Positions 11,935-23,931 of a stretch of DNA of 64,000 nt are shown here, piece after piece. A model generated the notes under the pieces. The model had not been told where the DNA came from and ran no database searches. It was given only the letters and a program-made list of their open reading frames with translations. A program made the translations under genes and the position numbers. This DNA comes from Tupaia tana (Eukaryota > Chordata > Mammalia > Scandentia > Tupaiidae), in assembly GCA_026018925.1 (NCBI GenBank), contig JAKSZU010000025.1, positions 20,625,391-20,689,390 on the forward strand, in the 5' to 3' direction. Numbering within the stretch: position 1 is the first letter of the stretch; the number at the start of each line of letters is the position of its first letter.

Positions 11935-12490
11935 TAAATTTTTATTGTGATAAGACAATGTTGATGGACACACCCATGTGTGTTCCTCTGCCCTTGAGTG
12001 AGAGAAAACCCTATGACTTTCTTGGATGAACAGAGAATGGCAAAGTTCACAGCGTGTCACTCCTTTGCTGAGGTGATTCCGCATTGTAAAGATGTTGAGA
12101 TGTCACTTCCATGACTAGATTACGTCACAAATGACACCATGTTTGGAGACTGGAGGAGCGTCCCCTCTGTGGAACTAAAAGTTGCCATGTTGTGAGAAAG
12201 ACACGTGACAAGGAATCAGGGACTGTCTGCAGATGTAAAGAACAACAGTCAGTGGGAAATGGGATTCCATCGGAAAGCTGCAGGCAGACAGATGCTGCCA
12301 TGAACTTGACTGACCTCGGAAGCAGATCCTTCCCCAGGAAAGCATCCGGGTGATTATGCCAGCACCTTGAGCATGGCCTCCTGAAACCTGAGCAGAGGAC
12401 TCAGAGGAGTAGCACCCAGACTTCTCATTCACAAATTACAAAATAATAAATGTTTTATTATTTGTTATGCAGCAACAGAAAGTTAGCATG
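11935..12490 (+). mobile_element. MLT1-like (ERVL-MaLR) LTR fossil
   Basis: Landmarks in order: 'gttcctctgcccttgagtga', 'gatccttccccaggaaagca', 'ccagcaccttgagcatggcc', 'agcacccagacttctcattc', and 'gttatgcagcaacagaaagt' at the 3' end, as in MLT1 LTRs. A solo LTR, old. Confidence 0.65.
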
Positions 12491-12560
12491 CCCACTATGG
12501 TAAGTGCTACTTAATTTTTGAAGAATTACTTATTTCATTTTATTTATCATCATTATTATA

Positions 12561-12716
12561 AATTTTTAATTTGCTACAGAGCATGTAGGCTCCCTAGAGA
12601 GAGACAGAGAAAGACAGAGAGAAGATGAAAAGGCAAACTACCAGGTCAGGGACTCTAACTGCAGTCAGCAATGTGAGAGTCCTGTGCCTTAACCACTGCA
12701 CCACCTGTCGGCCCCG
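12561..12716 (-). mobile_element. tRNA-derived SINE, short form
   Basis: Reverse-oriented: purine tract 'gagagagacagagaaagaca', then directly 'ccaggtcagggactctaact' (B-box complement) and 'taaccactgcaccacctgtc' (A-box complement). The middle block is missing, as in other short forms. Confidence 0.78.
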
Positions 12717-14111
12717 GTAAACGCTACATTAAACATAGTACATGGGCACATTGTGAAGGGTCGCATAGATACAGGAAATAATGCTCACGACTGTGTTACA
12801 CCTGCCTCTGGAGCAAATTATATTAACTTACCCACTTTTGTTGCTAGCCTGGTTCCTGTTCAACACTGCAGTATATTAGACATATGATAAATTATGACAA
12901 AATAGAAGATACTGATTTCATCACCTTCCAACATCTCACAATGTAGTTTGAGAACAGGTCTACAGTCATATAAGAAAAGTTGATAAACCAAAAAACAAAC
13001 AAACTTTTTTTTAAAAAAAAATGGTAAGTCATAAAAGAAGTTGGATTACCATTTTTGTACAGGTATTTTCTTAATTGACCAGTGTGGCTTGGAATATCAT
13101 GCATAATATCTTTAGCAGTATATTTATTTTTTAAACGATTATCTGAAGGTCACAAACTGGCATAAAAATGCCTACGGCGTGCTGTTCAAAATCCAGTTAC
13201 ATAGTGTTTTGGTTCTCTTTAAAGACCTGGCTAAGTTAAACATATTCAGGCACACAAATGATTTCAGAAAGAAGAAAAAAGAGAGAGAGAGAGTATAAAC
13301 AGAATAACAAGATAAACTCCAGTCTCAGGGCAGATAGTACCTATGGTTCCAAAGAGACTGAATTTGTCATGTTTTGGAATAAAGGAAAAGTGGTAGAGAA
13401 TTGCATCTTTAGGTTATAAAATAGCGACAGACATCTAAGAAGTGAATTTAAAGGTGAAAAGCATAGCATTCGAGGAACAGAATCTCATGGAAATAAAGCA
13501 GTCACCCCAGTGGTATGATATACAACAATAAATACATTGTCTAAGCTGAAATGAATTAATTTTACAGAAGCATAATGAACCATCAGGAGAATCTTGAAAG
13601 GTCTAAGATATTTAAGAAACTTGAGATACTCAAGTTGTCATACTAATCAGGAGAAAGTGCCCATGAAAATAAGAATTACAGAAAGACAATGTTATTTAAG
13701 GAAGGAAGATGTATATACGACCCACATTTCTTCTGATATACAGCAGTAGATTAGAATTCAAGGACTTTTATTATCTTGCTGTACCCAATAACTGACCAAT
13801 CTGTTCTTTAACATATGCTCAGTTATAAAATAAGACAACTGAGGTTCCATTTGTTAGGATAATTTTAAATATGCTGTGAAGAATTATGCCCACTATTTTG
13901 TAAGGGCTCAACAATTAAAAATTTGTCCTTTCATCTAAAATGGCTTAGCTGTATAGTACTGCATAAGTACCCATGATTGTTTATCAATAAGTGAATTTTC
14001 TTAATTTAATCATTCTTTATAGGTTTTGATTTCTCTAATGCATTACCACATAGAGGAAGATCAACATGTTAAATACATAGTTCAATTTTGGAAGGTGTAC
14101 ATAAGCTTTAA
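12717..14111. other. unique AT-rich sequence
   Basis: Nothing recognised in about 1.4 kb. Confidence 0.5.
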
Positions 14112-14358
14112 GGGACAGAAGACTGTGTAGTGGTTACATTGCAGGACTTCCATGTGGTCGATCATGGTGTGAACCCTGATCCTGGTGGTTTAAATCTCAT
14201 GCTGGGTGCCCAAGATCCAGAGAGGAGAATGAAGAAGGTATTGCGACACGATCATCCCCCTGGGAGGTGATTCCTCGCTTTTCTATCCTTCTGTGTCTCT
14301 CTGTCTCTGGCAAGTGCATGTGCCCTGTAGGGAAAAATCTCTAAAAAAAAACAAAGAT
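14112..14358 (+). mobile_element. tRNA-derived SINE, long form
   Basis: 'gggacagaagactgtgtagt' head, 'caggacttccatgtggtcga', middle block 'gcccaagatccagagaggag' and 'atcatccccctgggaggtga', tail 'gcaagtgcatgtgccctgta' and poly(A). Confidence 0.87.
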
Positions 14359-14596
14359 TTAAGTAAGCATTAAACATTCCCTAAATCATATTTATCTATA
14401 CTTAAAATGCATTTTCCAGGATGTGGCAGTCAATTTTCAATTTGGAAAACTTAAGTTTGTCACAGGTAAATTGTAAATTCACATTCTCTCATTCCCTTTT
14501 TATTGCAACCATTTTCAAAAAGTGAATGTTTTTCAACATAAGCCCTAGAGCTTTCAGAATATCATTCTCACTTTGTGAACATGCACAAGGAATACT

Positions 14597-14669
14597 ATGA
14601 GGTCTGGAAAGTCATGATGCATTTTTGCCTAGAGAAATAGAGACAAATATGTCTTTCCCAGTGACCTAA
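14597..14669. mobile_element. palindromic mariner-like MITE, copy 1
   Basis: Left arm 'ggtctggaaagtcatgatgc', centre 'atttttgcctagagaaatag', right arm 'gtctttcccagtgacc' followed by TA. The arms are imperfect inverted repeats. The same unit recurs at 19.10, 42.04 and 62.11 kb. Structure and size resemble MADE1-type mariner MITEs, although I do not recognise the exact family. Confidence 0.6.
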
Positions 14670-15499
14670 TACAATATCTCTGCCTTTAACTGGGGAACAT
14701 GGACTCTGGTACTAGCATCTCAAGTGTAGGCAGGTACAACTCTACCCTCACTGCCTTTGGTAGGAAAGTACGCCATTTCTTCCACATCTGTGCAAATCTC
14801 AGGAATTGAATCTTCAGGCCATCAACTTCTGCATTAAAAATCAATCTGGTTCAGCGACTTGGAAAGGTCCACCCAGACTTAAGCTTCGGTCTCACCATAG
14901 GAAGCACATATTTTCTTTGCTGTGTTGAAAATTGTGAGCTATGCTCTATGACAAATATCCTTTTGATTAAACACCCACTCACATTTGTCAAGGTTCTGTC
15001 AAGTGAAAATTTCAGATTCTGAGGGGACCCTTATCCTCCAATTATTTTGTTCTGAACATTTGGTGTTTTGATTTCTGGGAAAGTTTGCTTTCCTGCGGTA
15101 TGAATGAGTCTTGCCAAGTACCGAGATGATTAGTACCAACAATAATAATTGAACCATCATGCAAGGGGAACATTTGAATATGGATAGATTCTCAGCCCTT
15201 GCTTAATACAAAATAAATAAATAAATAAAGCCAGCCAACAAAACAACACCTCTTCTATAGAAACCAAGGAAGCATCACAGCTGTGAAACTGCAATTTTGT
15301 GTTATTATTAGAAGTTTCAAGAAAATAAAATATCCGCATCATAACCTAGGGATTTTTAATATTGCCAGAAAAATTATGTCATGATTACGGATAAGCCTAC
15401 TTCAAGTGAGTGAATAATTTCAAAAAAAATTTAATGTTTTAATAAATGTTTCTTGTATTTACGTTAACATTTATAGTTGCATAAAACAAAATGTAACCT
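14670..15499. other. unique sequence
   Basis: Nothing recognised. Confidence 0.45.
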
Positions 15500-15763
15500 A
15501 AGATGAGCAGATGGTATAGTGGTTATGTCTCTGGACTCCCACATAGCCAATCATGGTTCAAGTCCTGTACCCGTTGGCTTCAAACTCATGCTGGGTGCAT
15601 GTTCATGCATTCCCAAAACCCCAACAGGAGAATGGAATGCAGTACAGCCATCCACCTTGTGGGGGGGGGGGGTAATTTCTTTTTGTCTCTCTACCTCTTT
15701 CTGTCTCTCCGTCGAGAGCACGCACCCTATAGCAAGAATCTTTTTAAAAAAAAAATAAATAAA
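15500..15763 (+). mobile_element. tRNA-derived SINE, long form
   Basis: 'gagcagatggtatagtggtt' A-box region, 'ctggactcccacatagccaa', B box 'ggttcaagtcc', G-run at 15660-15671 in the middle block, tail 'cgagagcacgcaccctatag' and A-tail. Flanks 'gtaaccta' and 'gtaaccca' are a likely TSD. Confidence 0.9.
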
Positions 15764-16213
15764 GTAACCCATAAGCTCCACAACAAGGTGAAAAGTGTTG
15801 TTTTGATTTCTTTGTGTTTTTCAAGTTATGCCTGTACAATTAGAAATTGAAGAACCACTTGTACTTTTGTAAGAGTCATCAGTAATTTCTTGAGAACACT
15901 CCTAAAGATGCTAAGTTTCTATTTCTATAAAGTATTAAAAGAAACTAACATGTTCCAACTGCCTTTTCAAAATGTAATAGCCCATCATTATACTTACAAA
16001 GGCCAATGATGTATTAAGTTATTTATTTATTCCTGCAACAAATATTAACTTACTCTGATTGTATGTAAAGACTGTCAGGTATGAGGTATATGTTGGATAA
16101 CTCGATAATAAATCTTCGTGTCTATGGCTATTGTGGGATTGATATTCTGATCAATGATAGAATTAAACACAAAATTATAAAAGTAACAGTGTAATTAAAA
16201 TTATAATAAGCAT
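15764..16213. other. unique sequence
   Basis: 'atttattcctgcaacaaata' near 16025 resembles a very old generic LINE/MIR tail; otherwise nothing recognised. Confidence 0.4.
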
Positions 16214-16421
16214 GGATCCGGCAGTTGGCATAATGGCTATGTCGCTGGACTCCCATGTAGTTGACCATGGTTTGAGTCCCAGACCCGGTGGCTTAAACTC
16301 AGGAGAAGGGATTGCAGCGTGGCCATCCCCCCTGAGGGGTGATTTCTGGCTTTCTGTCTCTCTTTCTCTATCTGTTTTTCTGGCAAGGGCATGTACCCTC
16401 TAGCAAAAACCTCTCCCACCC
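16214..16421 (+). mobile_element. young SINE with internal deletion
   Basis: Close to consensus at both ends: 'cagttggcataatggctatg', 'tcgctggactcccatgtagt', and 'gtaccctctagcaaaaacct'. About 52 bp of the middle block is missing between 'ggcttaaactca' and 'ggagaagggattgca'. TSD 'aaaattataa' on both sides. Confidence 0.92.
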
Positions 16422-16720
16422 AAAATTATAAAAAAAAACAACATTTTGTGTGGAAGTGTAAGGTATTATAAAGCTCTAAATAGAAAATTTGCTAGGTTAG
16501 CAAAGGTTTTCTTAAGGAACTAATGTGTGAACATTTTGGGTAGAATCAGAGGAGGCATTCCTGATAGTGGGCACAGAATTTTCTTAAAAGTCCTAAAGGT
16601 GTTAGGTGTATGGGAGAGTCAAGAAATGATAGCTTCTATCAGAAAGGGACATGAAAAGACTACCTACAAGTGATAGACAAAGAGTTTTTCCATCACATTA
16701 GCACCTTCAATGATGCCTCT
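16422..16720. other. unique sequence
   Basis: Nothing recognised. Confidence 0.4.
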
Positions 16721-16991
16721 TTTTTTTTTTTTTTCCTTTTGGAGAGGTTTTCGCTATAGGGTACATGCGATCGCCAGACAGACAGAGAGAGACTTAGAGA
16801 CAGAAAGCGAGAAATCATCTCCAAGGGGGGTTGGTCATGCCGCAATCCCTTCTCCTCCATTCTCCTCTCGGGATCTTGGGCACACACGTACACGCGCCCT
16901 GCATGAGTTTTAAGCCACCAGGTCTGGGACGCGAACCGTGGTCGACTACGTGGGAATCCAGCGACATAGCCATTATGCTAACTGCTGGTTC
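16721..16991 (-). mobile_element. young tRNA-derived SINE, long form
   Basis: Full-length reverse copy from T-run to 'taactgctggttc'. TSD 'caatgatgcct' and 'caatgattcct' flank it with one mismatch. Low divergence. Confidence 0.94.
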
Positions 16992-17409
16992 TAGCAATGA
17001 TTCCTGTTCTCAGTAACCAAGGCTCCCTTTTCTGTATTCCCTTTCCTTGCATACAGCTCCCTGGTGTCTAGTTTTCTGTAACTCCAGGTGGTCACAGATC
17101 CTGCTTCTGTTGTGAGTACTTACAACATCAGATTAGCGTCTCACTAATCAGAATAACTTTTAAATGATCAATTCAGTCCTATTTCTTTTAAGTGGTGGTT
17201 TTGAAGAGGATTCAAACTTGCCTTTCATGATCACATTATACTAAATAGAAAATCTCTAGAAATATTTTCAAAACCTATACTAACACATTGGGGCTAGCGT
17301 CACACATTTCCCATCCTGGGAACAAAAATGGCTTTGCAAATATGTAGTTGGACTCAGAAAGTGTTGACGCTTACATTTTTAAGACAAAAAGTAATACATT
17401 TTCCAAAAC
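16992..17409. other. unique sequence
   Basis: Nothing recognised; the boundary with the following L1 is approximate. Confidence 0.4.
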
Positions 17410-18027
17410 ATGTAAGTGGACAGAGTTGATGAAAGACCAAGAATAGCCAGAATATTGAAGGAGAAGAAAAGGATCAAGAGATTGACACTACCCAACTTCA
17501 AGACTTACTGCAGAGGGGTATTACTCAAAACAATATGGTATTGATGAAGAATAGATAAATAGATCAATAAAACAATATCGAATTTTTAAAAATAGACCCA
17601 CATAAGTATAGTCAACTCATCTCTGATAAAGAAACAAGGAAAATGCAATGAGGAAAATATAGTCTTTTCAACAAACTGTGCTGGTATAACAGCGTATCTT
17701 CTTGAAAAAAATATCTAGACAGAGACCTTGCATCTTTCACAGAAATGGGTCATAGACATAATGGCACAAATGAACATAAAAGAAACCTAAATGACCTAGA
17801 TTATGGCAATGACTTTTTAAATATAACACTGAAGGCAATAGAAATGAACTTTATTAAAATTAAAATTTCTGCTCTGTCAAAGACACTGTGAAGAGAATGA
17901 GAAGACAAGTCACAGACTGGGGAAGATACTTGCAAAAGGTATACCAGTAAAGGACTGTTATCCAAAGTGTAAAATAAACTTTTGAAAATATAGCAATAAG
18001 AAAAAGGAACAACTCAAAACTTCTTAA

Positions 18028-18289
18028 AAATTTGCTATAAAGTGTGTGCACTCTCTGGAAAGAGAGAGAGAGAGTTCAAAAGAGAGGCATAAAGCGAGAG
18101 AGAGAGACAGAGAGAAAGTACCCTCCAGTTGGGATGACCAGGCTGTAATTCTTTGCCTCTCTTCTCCTCTGGCGATTTTAGGAACACATGTACGCATGCC
18201 CAGTGTGTTTTTCAAGATGCTGGGACTCGAATCACACAGTCAGCCAGTGAGATCCAGTTGGCTTTACTACCACGCCACCTACCTGACCC
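18028..18289 (-). mobile_element. tRNA-derived SINE inside L1
   Basis: Reverse copy: 'ttgctataaagtgtgtgcac', (GA)-rich tract, 'aacacatgtacgcatgccca', and head complement ending 'ccacctacctgaccc'. Inserted into ORF2 sequence of the surrounding L1. Confidence 0.85.
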
Positions 18290-19100
18290 AAACAGCTCAA
18301 ATTTTGAAAAACAGGCAAAAATGTGAACAGAAACCTTCCCCAGAGTAGATATACAGGTGGTAACTAAGCATAGAAAGAGATTTTTAGCATCATATAGCAT
18401 CAGGGAACTGCGAATTAAAATGAGGTACCACTACACATTCGACTCAAATAGCCTAAATCCAAAACACTGACAACTCCAAATACTGGTGATGATGTGGACA
18501 GACTTAAATTTAAATAAGAAATTATTTTTAAAAAATTAATAGTTCTAACCCCTCTAAATATTTACAAATCAGTACAGACATAACCCAATAAAGGGACTAT
18601 TCTGTATTGACAAAGAACATATTTTTAGGAGGAGATCATTTTATATCAACACAGCTGGGTTCATAATATATCTGATATGACTTGCAAACAAAATGATAAG
18701 AGATCTCCAGCCTCCAAATAATTGGAGTATTTTTCTGATAAAAATTGAAATTGTTCCAAAAAATTTAAAAAATATATAAAATTTCAATGATAAAAAATAC
18801 TTTTTATTGTACTCCTTGGTATTTACCCAAATATATTGAAACATATTTTCACAAAAAAAAAACTACTGTGGGTTATTAGGACAGGTTTATTCATATTTGT
18901 CAAAAATTGAAACCTAAACTTATCCTCTGATAGATGAATGGATAAATGAACTAACTGGTACGTGTAGACAATGAGATTATTCAGGGCTATGAAAAGATGA
19001 TGTGATCTTTGAAGTAGTGAAAAGAAATGGAAGAAGTGAAAATGAGTATTCCTAACAGAGAAATCAATCTGAAAAGGCTACACAGTGTATGATTATAACT

Positions 19101-19184
19101 ATTTGGTTGGAAAGTCATGCTGCATTTTTTTTTTTTTGCATAGAAAAACATAGAAAAATACTTCATGACTTCCCCAAGAACCTT
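19101..19184. mobile_element. palindromic mariner-like MITE, copy 2
   Basis: Left arm 'ggttggaaagtcatgctgca', expanded T-run, centre 'gcatagaaaaacatagaaaa', right arm 'tcatgacttccccaagaacc' followed by TA. Nested in the L1M fragment, which dates it after that L1. Confidence 0.65.
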
Positions 19185-19820
19185 ATATATAACCTCCTTA
19201 AAAAGATGAAATTTTGGAGGTGGTAAAAACATCAGTATTATTAGTGGTTATCCAAGAAGGAGACATGGATTGATGGACTACAGAGTACTCTTTGACTGTG
19301 AAATTACTCTATGATACTGTCATGGTGGATATATAAATACAATGCCCATGTATCTAATTATACAGTTAATGGTGGATACATTTATTCAAACTCATAGAAG
19401 GTACATCATTGAGAGTGTCCTAAGCTATAAACTGCGTTTTAATGTAAATTATAGTAGTTAGTTCATAATAATGCATTAAATTAGGCTTACTGATTGCAAC
19501 AAATGTACCATTCCAGTGGGAGATGTTGATGGTGGGAGAGGCTATGGATGTGTGTGGTAAATCTTTATACCTTCTACTTCATTTTGCTATGAGCCTGAAA
19601 TATCCCTTTAAAAAGTTTATTAAAGGAATAAATATATTGGGACTTCTATTTTATGGCAACAGTAGATTATCGTAAGAGTTGGCAGAGGAGTGGTCATGCC
19701 TGATCCCTTTTGACACATGCTCTCCTGTTCATTACATACTCTGTTGGTCCTTGATGCCAAAGCCAATTGTCAAATACCTTCCAGACCACAGAATTCTGTT
19801 GAAGGATCTATGTCTCATTT

Positions 19821-19982
19821 GGGCAATTAAATTTGCAAGAAGGTTAAGGCACTAGAGTCTCACATGGCTCACTGCTGTTGGAGTCCCAGACATGGCGTCT
19901 TGTATTCTCAACTTCTCTTTCTCTCTCTTTCTCTGTCTCTTTCTGATGTGCACATATTCCCTTTTGCAAATTAAAATAATAA
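19821..19982 (+). mobile_element. tRNA-derived SINE, short form, old
   Basis: 'aaggttaaggcactagagtc', 'tcacatggctcactgctgtt', 'ggagtcccagacatggcgtc', then C/T tract and 'cttttgcaaattaaaataat'. The head 5' end is poorly preserved. Confidence 0.72.
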
Positions 19983-20667
19983 TCTAATACAATTAAAATA
20001 AAGAATTTATTAAATAGATCAATGAAATTAAATAAATAATTATTTTCAAAGTAATGTGCCACCCTTATAATAGGGATGGAAGCCTTGGTTCTCCTTCTAA
20101 TTACATTCTTCCGTTCTCTGATGGTCTATCCGTGGATTCTTCCCTCACAGTTCGATCCTTATGCCAATCTATTTATCCTTTTAACTCATGCTTATATTAT
20201 AATTTATACTTACCTATGACTTGTGATGTTTTGGTATATAATCGTTTGTTCTTTCTAAAAAACCTTGATAAACGTACTTTCTCTGCACATTCTTTCTGCA
20301 CCTGATGGCCTTTTTCATAAATGAGGAATCCTCTAACATATCAACCACAGCAAGTGTCCTTGATATGTCACAGTCTTTCAAGATGTGTTCATTATAAAAG
20401 TAAGTTTGAACTATATTATCTTTTCATTTTTAATGTGTCCTCTCTTATATACAAAGTAGAGAAATGTTTAATGAGCATGTGGTGATTATTCTGACAGGCA
20501 TGAGTAATAGCTTTCTTATAGAAATGATCAAACCTAGAAGCAACACAAAAAAATAGATGATTGACAGGTAACAAATGTGTAAGCAAGATCAAAGATCTGG
20601 AATAAAATCTAAAATGCTGATCTTACAACGACACTGATAGTCACAATGCCAACTACTACTAGGATCT
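19983..20667. other. unique AT-rich sequence
   Basis: Nothing recognised. Confidence 0.45.
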
Positions 20668-20924
20668 TTTTTTTTTTTTTGCTGTAGGGCTCGTGCACTC
20701 ACCGGAAAGAGAGAAACAAAGAGTCAGAAAGCAAGAAATCACCCCCCAGGGGGTATGGCCATGCCACAGTCCCTTCTCCTCCATTCTCTTCTTGGGATCT
20801 TGGGCACGCATGCACATGTGCCTGGCATGAGTTTAAGCCACCAGGTCTGGGACTCAAACTGTGGAGTCCAGTCTGCTGAACATGGGAGTCCAGCCATATA
20901 GCCATTATGCCAACTGCTTGTCCC
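20668..20924 (-). mobile_element. young SINE with small duplication in the head
   Basis: Reverse long form. TSD 'actaggatctttt' and 'attagaatctttt'. The head complement has an extra segment: 'gagtccagtctgctgaacat' is followed by 'gggagtccagccatatagcc', so GGAGTCCAG appears twice. Confidence 0.92.
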
Positions 20925-22435
20925 ATTATTAGAATCTTTTAAGTTAGATGTTCAAAAATGAAATAAAGAAACTATTATTATTACTCTTTTACTGTCACTA
21001 CTACCACTTTTATCAACTGCTGTATCACAGTATGTTGCATGTATGTCCAGAATTTTACAAATATTACCTGATTTATCTTCAAATTGGAGTAATGACATGT
21101 TATACTTGAAAATAGTTGCAAAAAGTCTCAGAAAAGGACAAAACTAAAACTCGCTGAGGATTTTCTCACATGATTTCTAAAAAGGTCTTTCACAATATAT
21201 TCAGGATATTTGGCATCTTTAATGTCCTTATATTCAGGTCACTCATATTGAAGCTGGTGCTTTAATGTATTCTAGGCATGGCGTCATGACAACATAGTCT
21301 AAGAGAAAAACACTAAATTGTAGTTAATTTTTTAAAGCTATGAATTGCACAATCTGCTCATTTTTATAGGGTCAGGTTTTTTTTGAAATGTTTACTTTCA
21401 ACTGCATTTTCGTGATCCTGTTTGCAAAATGATTAGATCAATACACGTTACATTTTTTTGGACTATCTTCAGACATGAAGCTCTTAAAGTGTGTCCTTTA
21501 GATCATAGTTCTCAAGGACAATTTTGCATATGCAAAACTGTTTTCTTATGGGAAATAAAAAGAAAGTGGCAAAAATGAGATCACTTTGAAAAACTCACCC
21601 CTACGTGAAACTTGTGGTTGAGTTCCTCTATCTTTCACACGTCTCACAGTTTATAGGAACCGATACATTATGAAACAGTCCTTTTGGGATAGAAGCAAAT
21701 CCTCTAGCTCAGCACAACCCCAGTGAAAATTCTGGACTGTTAGATATATGCAATACTTTTGTTCTTTCTTCTCAGCAGTTATCCCCACTGATACAGTCAG
21801 TGTTTCATCTCAGCATGAAATAACATCAGATAACACTGCACTCTGAAAAGCAGATAAAATGAGGACTCTCAAATGAGAATGAATTAGAAATGTCCCCACA
21901 GTAGCAGCCAGGAGTTAAAAATATGAAACAGACAAATGTACTACAGAGGAGGTTTACAAAGAGTTTTCCACTCCAACTTCTTATTCTTCACAGAGATTAT
22001 TAGTACTGGAAAGTGTCAGACAGAAAATGATAAAGCTGGCCGTGACAGATGTATGATTGGAAGCAAAACCAACTGTCTAGTACATACCCATCTGATGACA
22101 GCTTTTAAATATAAAAACAAATAAGCATTTCTCCAATGGTCTGAAAAGTTTCTGTTTCACTGGATGGGTAGACGTGGGAGGGGGGTCTTATCTCCTTTTC
22201 CTTCTCTGTGATACTGATAGAAATCACAAAGAAGTATTATTTTTCAAATAGGGAAGAAGTCTTGAATATATTTTGTAACATAAAACCTTTTCTGTTGTGT
22301 ATTTATTTATATAACACACTATAATGTTTTCCTGTAGGATGTATAGTTTTTTTGAATCTATTTTTAGAAGTGTATTAATTTTCCTCTTACACTATAATTT
22401 ACAATTTTTTCTTAAACTATAACTTACAGTTTCCA
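20925..22435. other. unique sequence
   Basis: About 1.5 kb with no recognised repeat or exon; a weak MIR-like string at 21040-21110 is not callable. Confidence 0.45.
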
Positions 22436-22950
22436 GAGTTTTTAAAATTTATTTTATTTTTATTATTCGTATTAGTTTTATTTAAACATTCAATTGCTAC
22501 ACATCATTCGGCTTATAAAGAGAATGTATCCAACATGAAATATTTCTCAGAGTATTGTTGAGAATACTATACATGTTATCATTAACAGGTAATAATTCAT
22601 TTTTGTGTCCCACAAATGTCATGCCTCTCGATTTTTTTCTCCCTGATTTCCTTCTCTATACTCTTTTCTTCTTCACCCATATTCCACACTGTCTTCAGCA
22701 TCTATAACTATTTTCACTGCTTTTATGCCCCCCAAGATTTCAGTCTCCCCACAGAGTGTGGATACTCAGTATATATTAAGTGGAGGCATACAATATCTTG
22801 CATAGCTTGGCTTGCTTCACTCAATAATAAATGCCATATTTGACCACTTTCTATCAAATTCCAGTTTCTTGTTTTTTTTTTGTTTGTTTGTTTTTTGGGT
22901 TTTTTTTTGTTTGTTTGTTTTTATGGTTGAATAGTTCCAGTTTTAAGCCT
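22436..22950 (-). mobile_element. L1 3' end (ORF2 terminus plus 3' UTR), reverse
   Basis: Reverse complement of an L1 tail: T-run, C/T-rich complement of the 3' UTR polypurine tract, 'cttggcttgcttcactcaat' (complement of the ORF2 'gagtgaagcaagccaag' segment) and 'atggttgaatagttccagtt' (complement of 'gaatactactcagccat'). A (TTTG)n expansion at 22870-22925 lies in it. Confidence 0.8.
22870..22925. repeat. (TTTG)n-rich simple sequence
   Basis: Repeated GTTTGTTTG units and T-runs, grown inside the L1 fragment. Confidence 0.85.
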
Positions 22951-23174
22951 TTAGAAAAAAAATAAGTGAGAAAGTACCTGAAAACCAGGATAATTCTTTT
23001 TCATATCTGTTTTGCAGTTGATTTCTTTTTTTCCTAAAAGCACCATTACTATTCATTTTTCTTTCTTATGACAGGTTGAGAGGATGTAAATATTTATCCT
23101 TGAACTAGGCCCAAAGTGCTGACACAAGGTATTTTATTCACAAAACAAAACTTTCAATGTTTCTTTCTTTCTTT

Positions 23175-23430
23175 CTTTTTTTGGAGAGGTTTTTGCTATA
23201 GGACATGTGTGCTCACCAGAAAGACAGAGACAGAGAGACAGAAAGTGAGAAGTCACCCCCCGGGGGAACAACCACTCCATAATCCCTTCTCCTCCATTCT
23301 CCTCTTGGGATCTTGGGCATGCATGCACACACACACCTGGTGTGAGTTTAAGCCCCTGGGTCCAGGACTCGAACTGCAGGTGACTACATGGAAGTCCAGC
23401 GACATAGCCATTGTACCACCTGCTGGTCCC
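23175..23430 (-). mobile_element. young tRNA-derived SINE, long form
   Basis: Reverse copy after a (TTTC)n stretch. TSD 'aactttcaatgtttct' and 'aacttttaatgtttct' (one mismatch in 16) flanks it, proving retroposition. B-box complement 'ggactcgaact'. Confidence 0.95.
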
Positions 23431-23593
23431 AACTTTTAATGTTTCTGAATCATCTTAAAGTTCAGTGAGTTGAAAATTTGTGGCTCAGTCATTACAATTT
23501 AGTTGTATATCATAGCGTGTAACAGTTCGACAGTGATTTTTACTGAGTTCTTAATATTGGGTCAGACAGTGCTCTAAACTTAAACTGGAAGAA

Positions 23594-23632
<39 letters not shown>
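23594..23632. repeat. (CA)n microsatellite
   Basis: About 19 uninterrupted CA units. Confidence 0.95.
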
Positions 23633-23636
<4 letters not shown>

Positions 23637-23733
23637 TTCAGCCTCCTCAGCAATTTTTTAATTTAGGAATTATACAAAATTAAGAAAACTTTGCAATTAC
23701 ATGTGAAAAGTAACATGATAAAAGACAGATAGT

Positions 23734-23884
23734 GGGGCTAGCAGGTGGCATGGTGGTTAAGGTGCTGGACTCACACATGGCCGACTGTGTTTCACGTCCC
23801 AGACCTGGTGGTTTTTCTTCTCATTTTCCTTTTCTCTCTCTCTCTCTCTCTGTATCTCTCGAATAAAATTAAATAATAGTAATA

Positions 23885-23889
<5 letters not shown>
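23734..23889 (+). mobile_element. tRNA-derived SINE, short form
   Basis: 'ggggctagcaggtggcatgg', 'tggttaaggtgctggactca', then 'cccagacctggtgg' directly followed by a C/T tract and AATA-rich tail that merges into (AT)n. Good example of the short architecture. Confidence 0.88.

Positions 23890-23928
<39 letters not shown>
23890..23928. repeat. (AT)n microsatellite
   Basis: About 19 AT units at the 3' tail of the preceding SINE. Confidence 0.92.

Positions 23929-23931
<3 letters not shown>

Larger units (their letters stand above)
17410..19625 (+). mobile_element. old L1M-type LINE-1 fragment (ORF2 3' part and 3' UTR)
   Basis: Decayed ORF2 C-terminal coding sequence is recognisable from 'aagacttactgcagaggggt', 'cttttcaacaaactgtgctg', and 'aaaatgaggtaccactacac' with 'ccaaaacactgacaactcca'. 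The end has the classic L1M tail 'caacaaatgtaccattccag' and 'ggtgggagaggctatggatg'. A reverse SINE (18028-18289) and a palindromic MITE (19101-19184) lie inside it, so both are younger. Not functional; no long frame. Confidence 0.85.
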
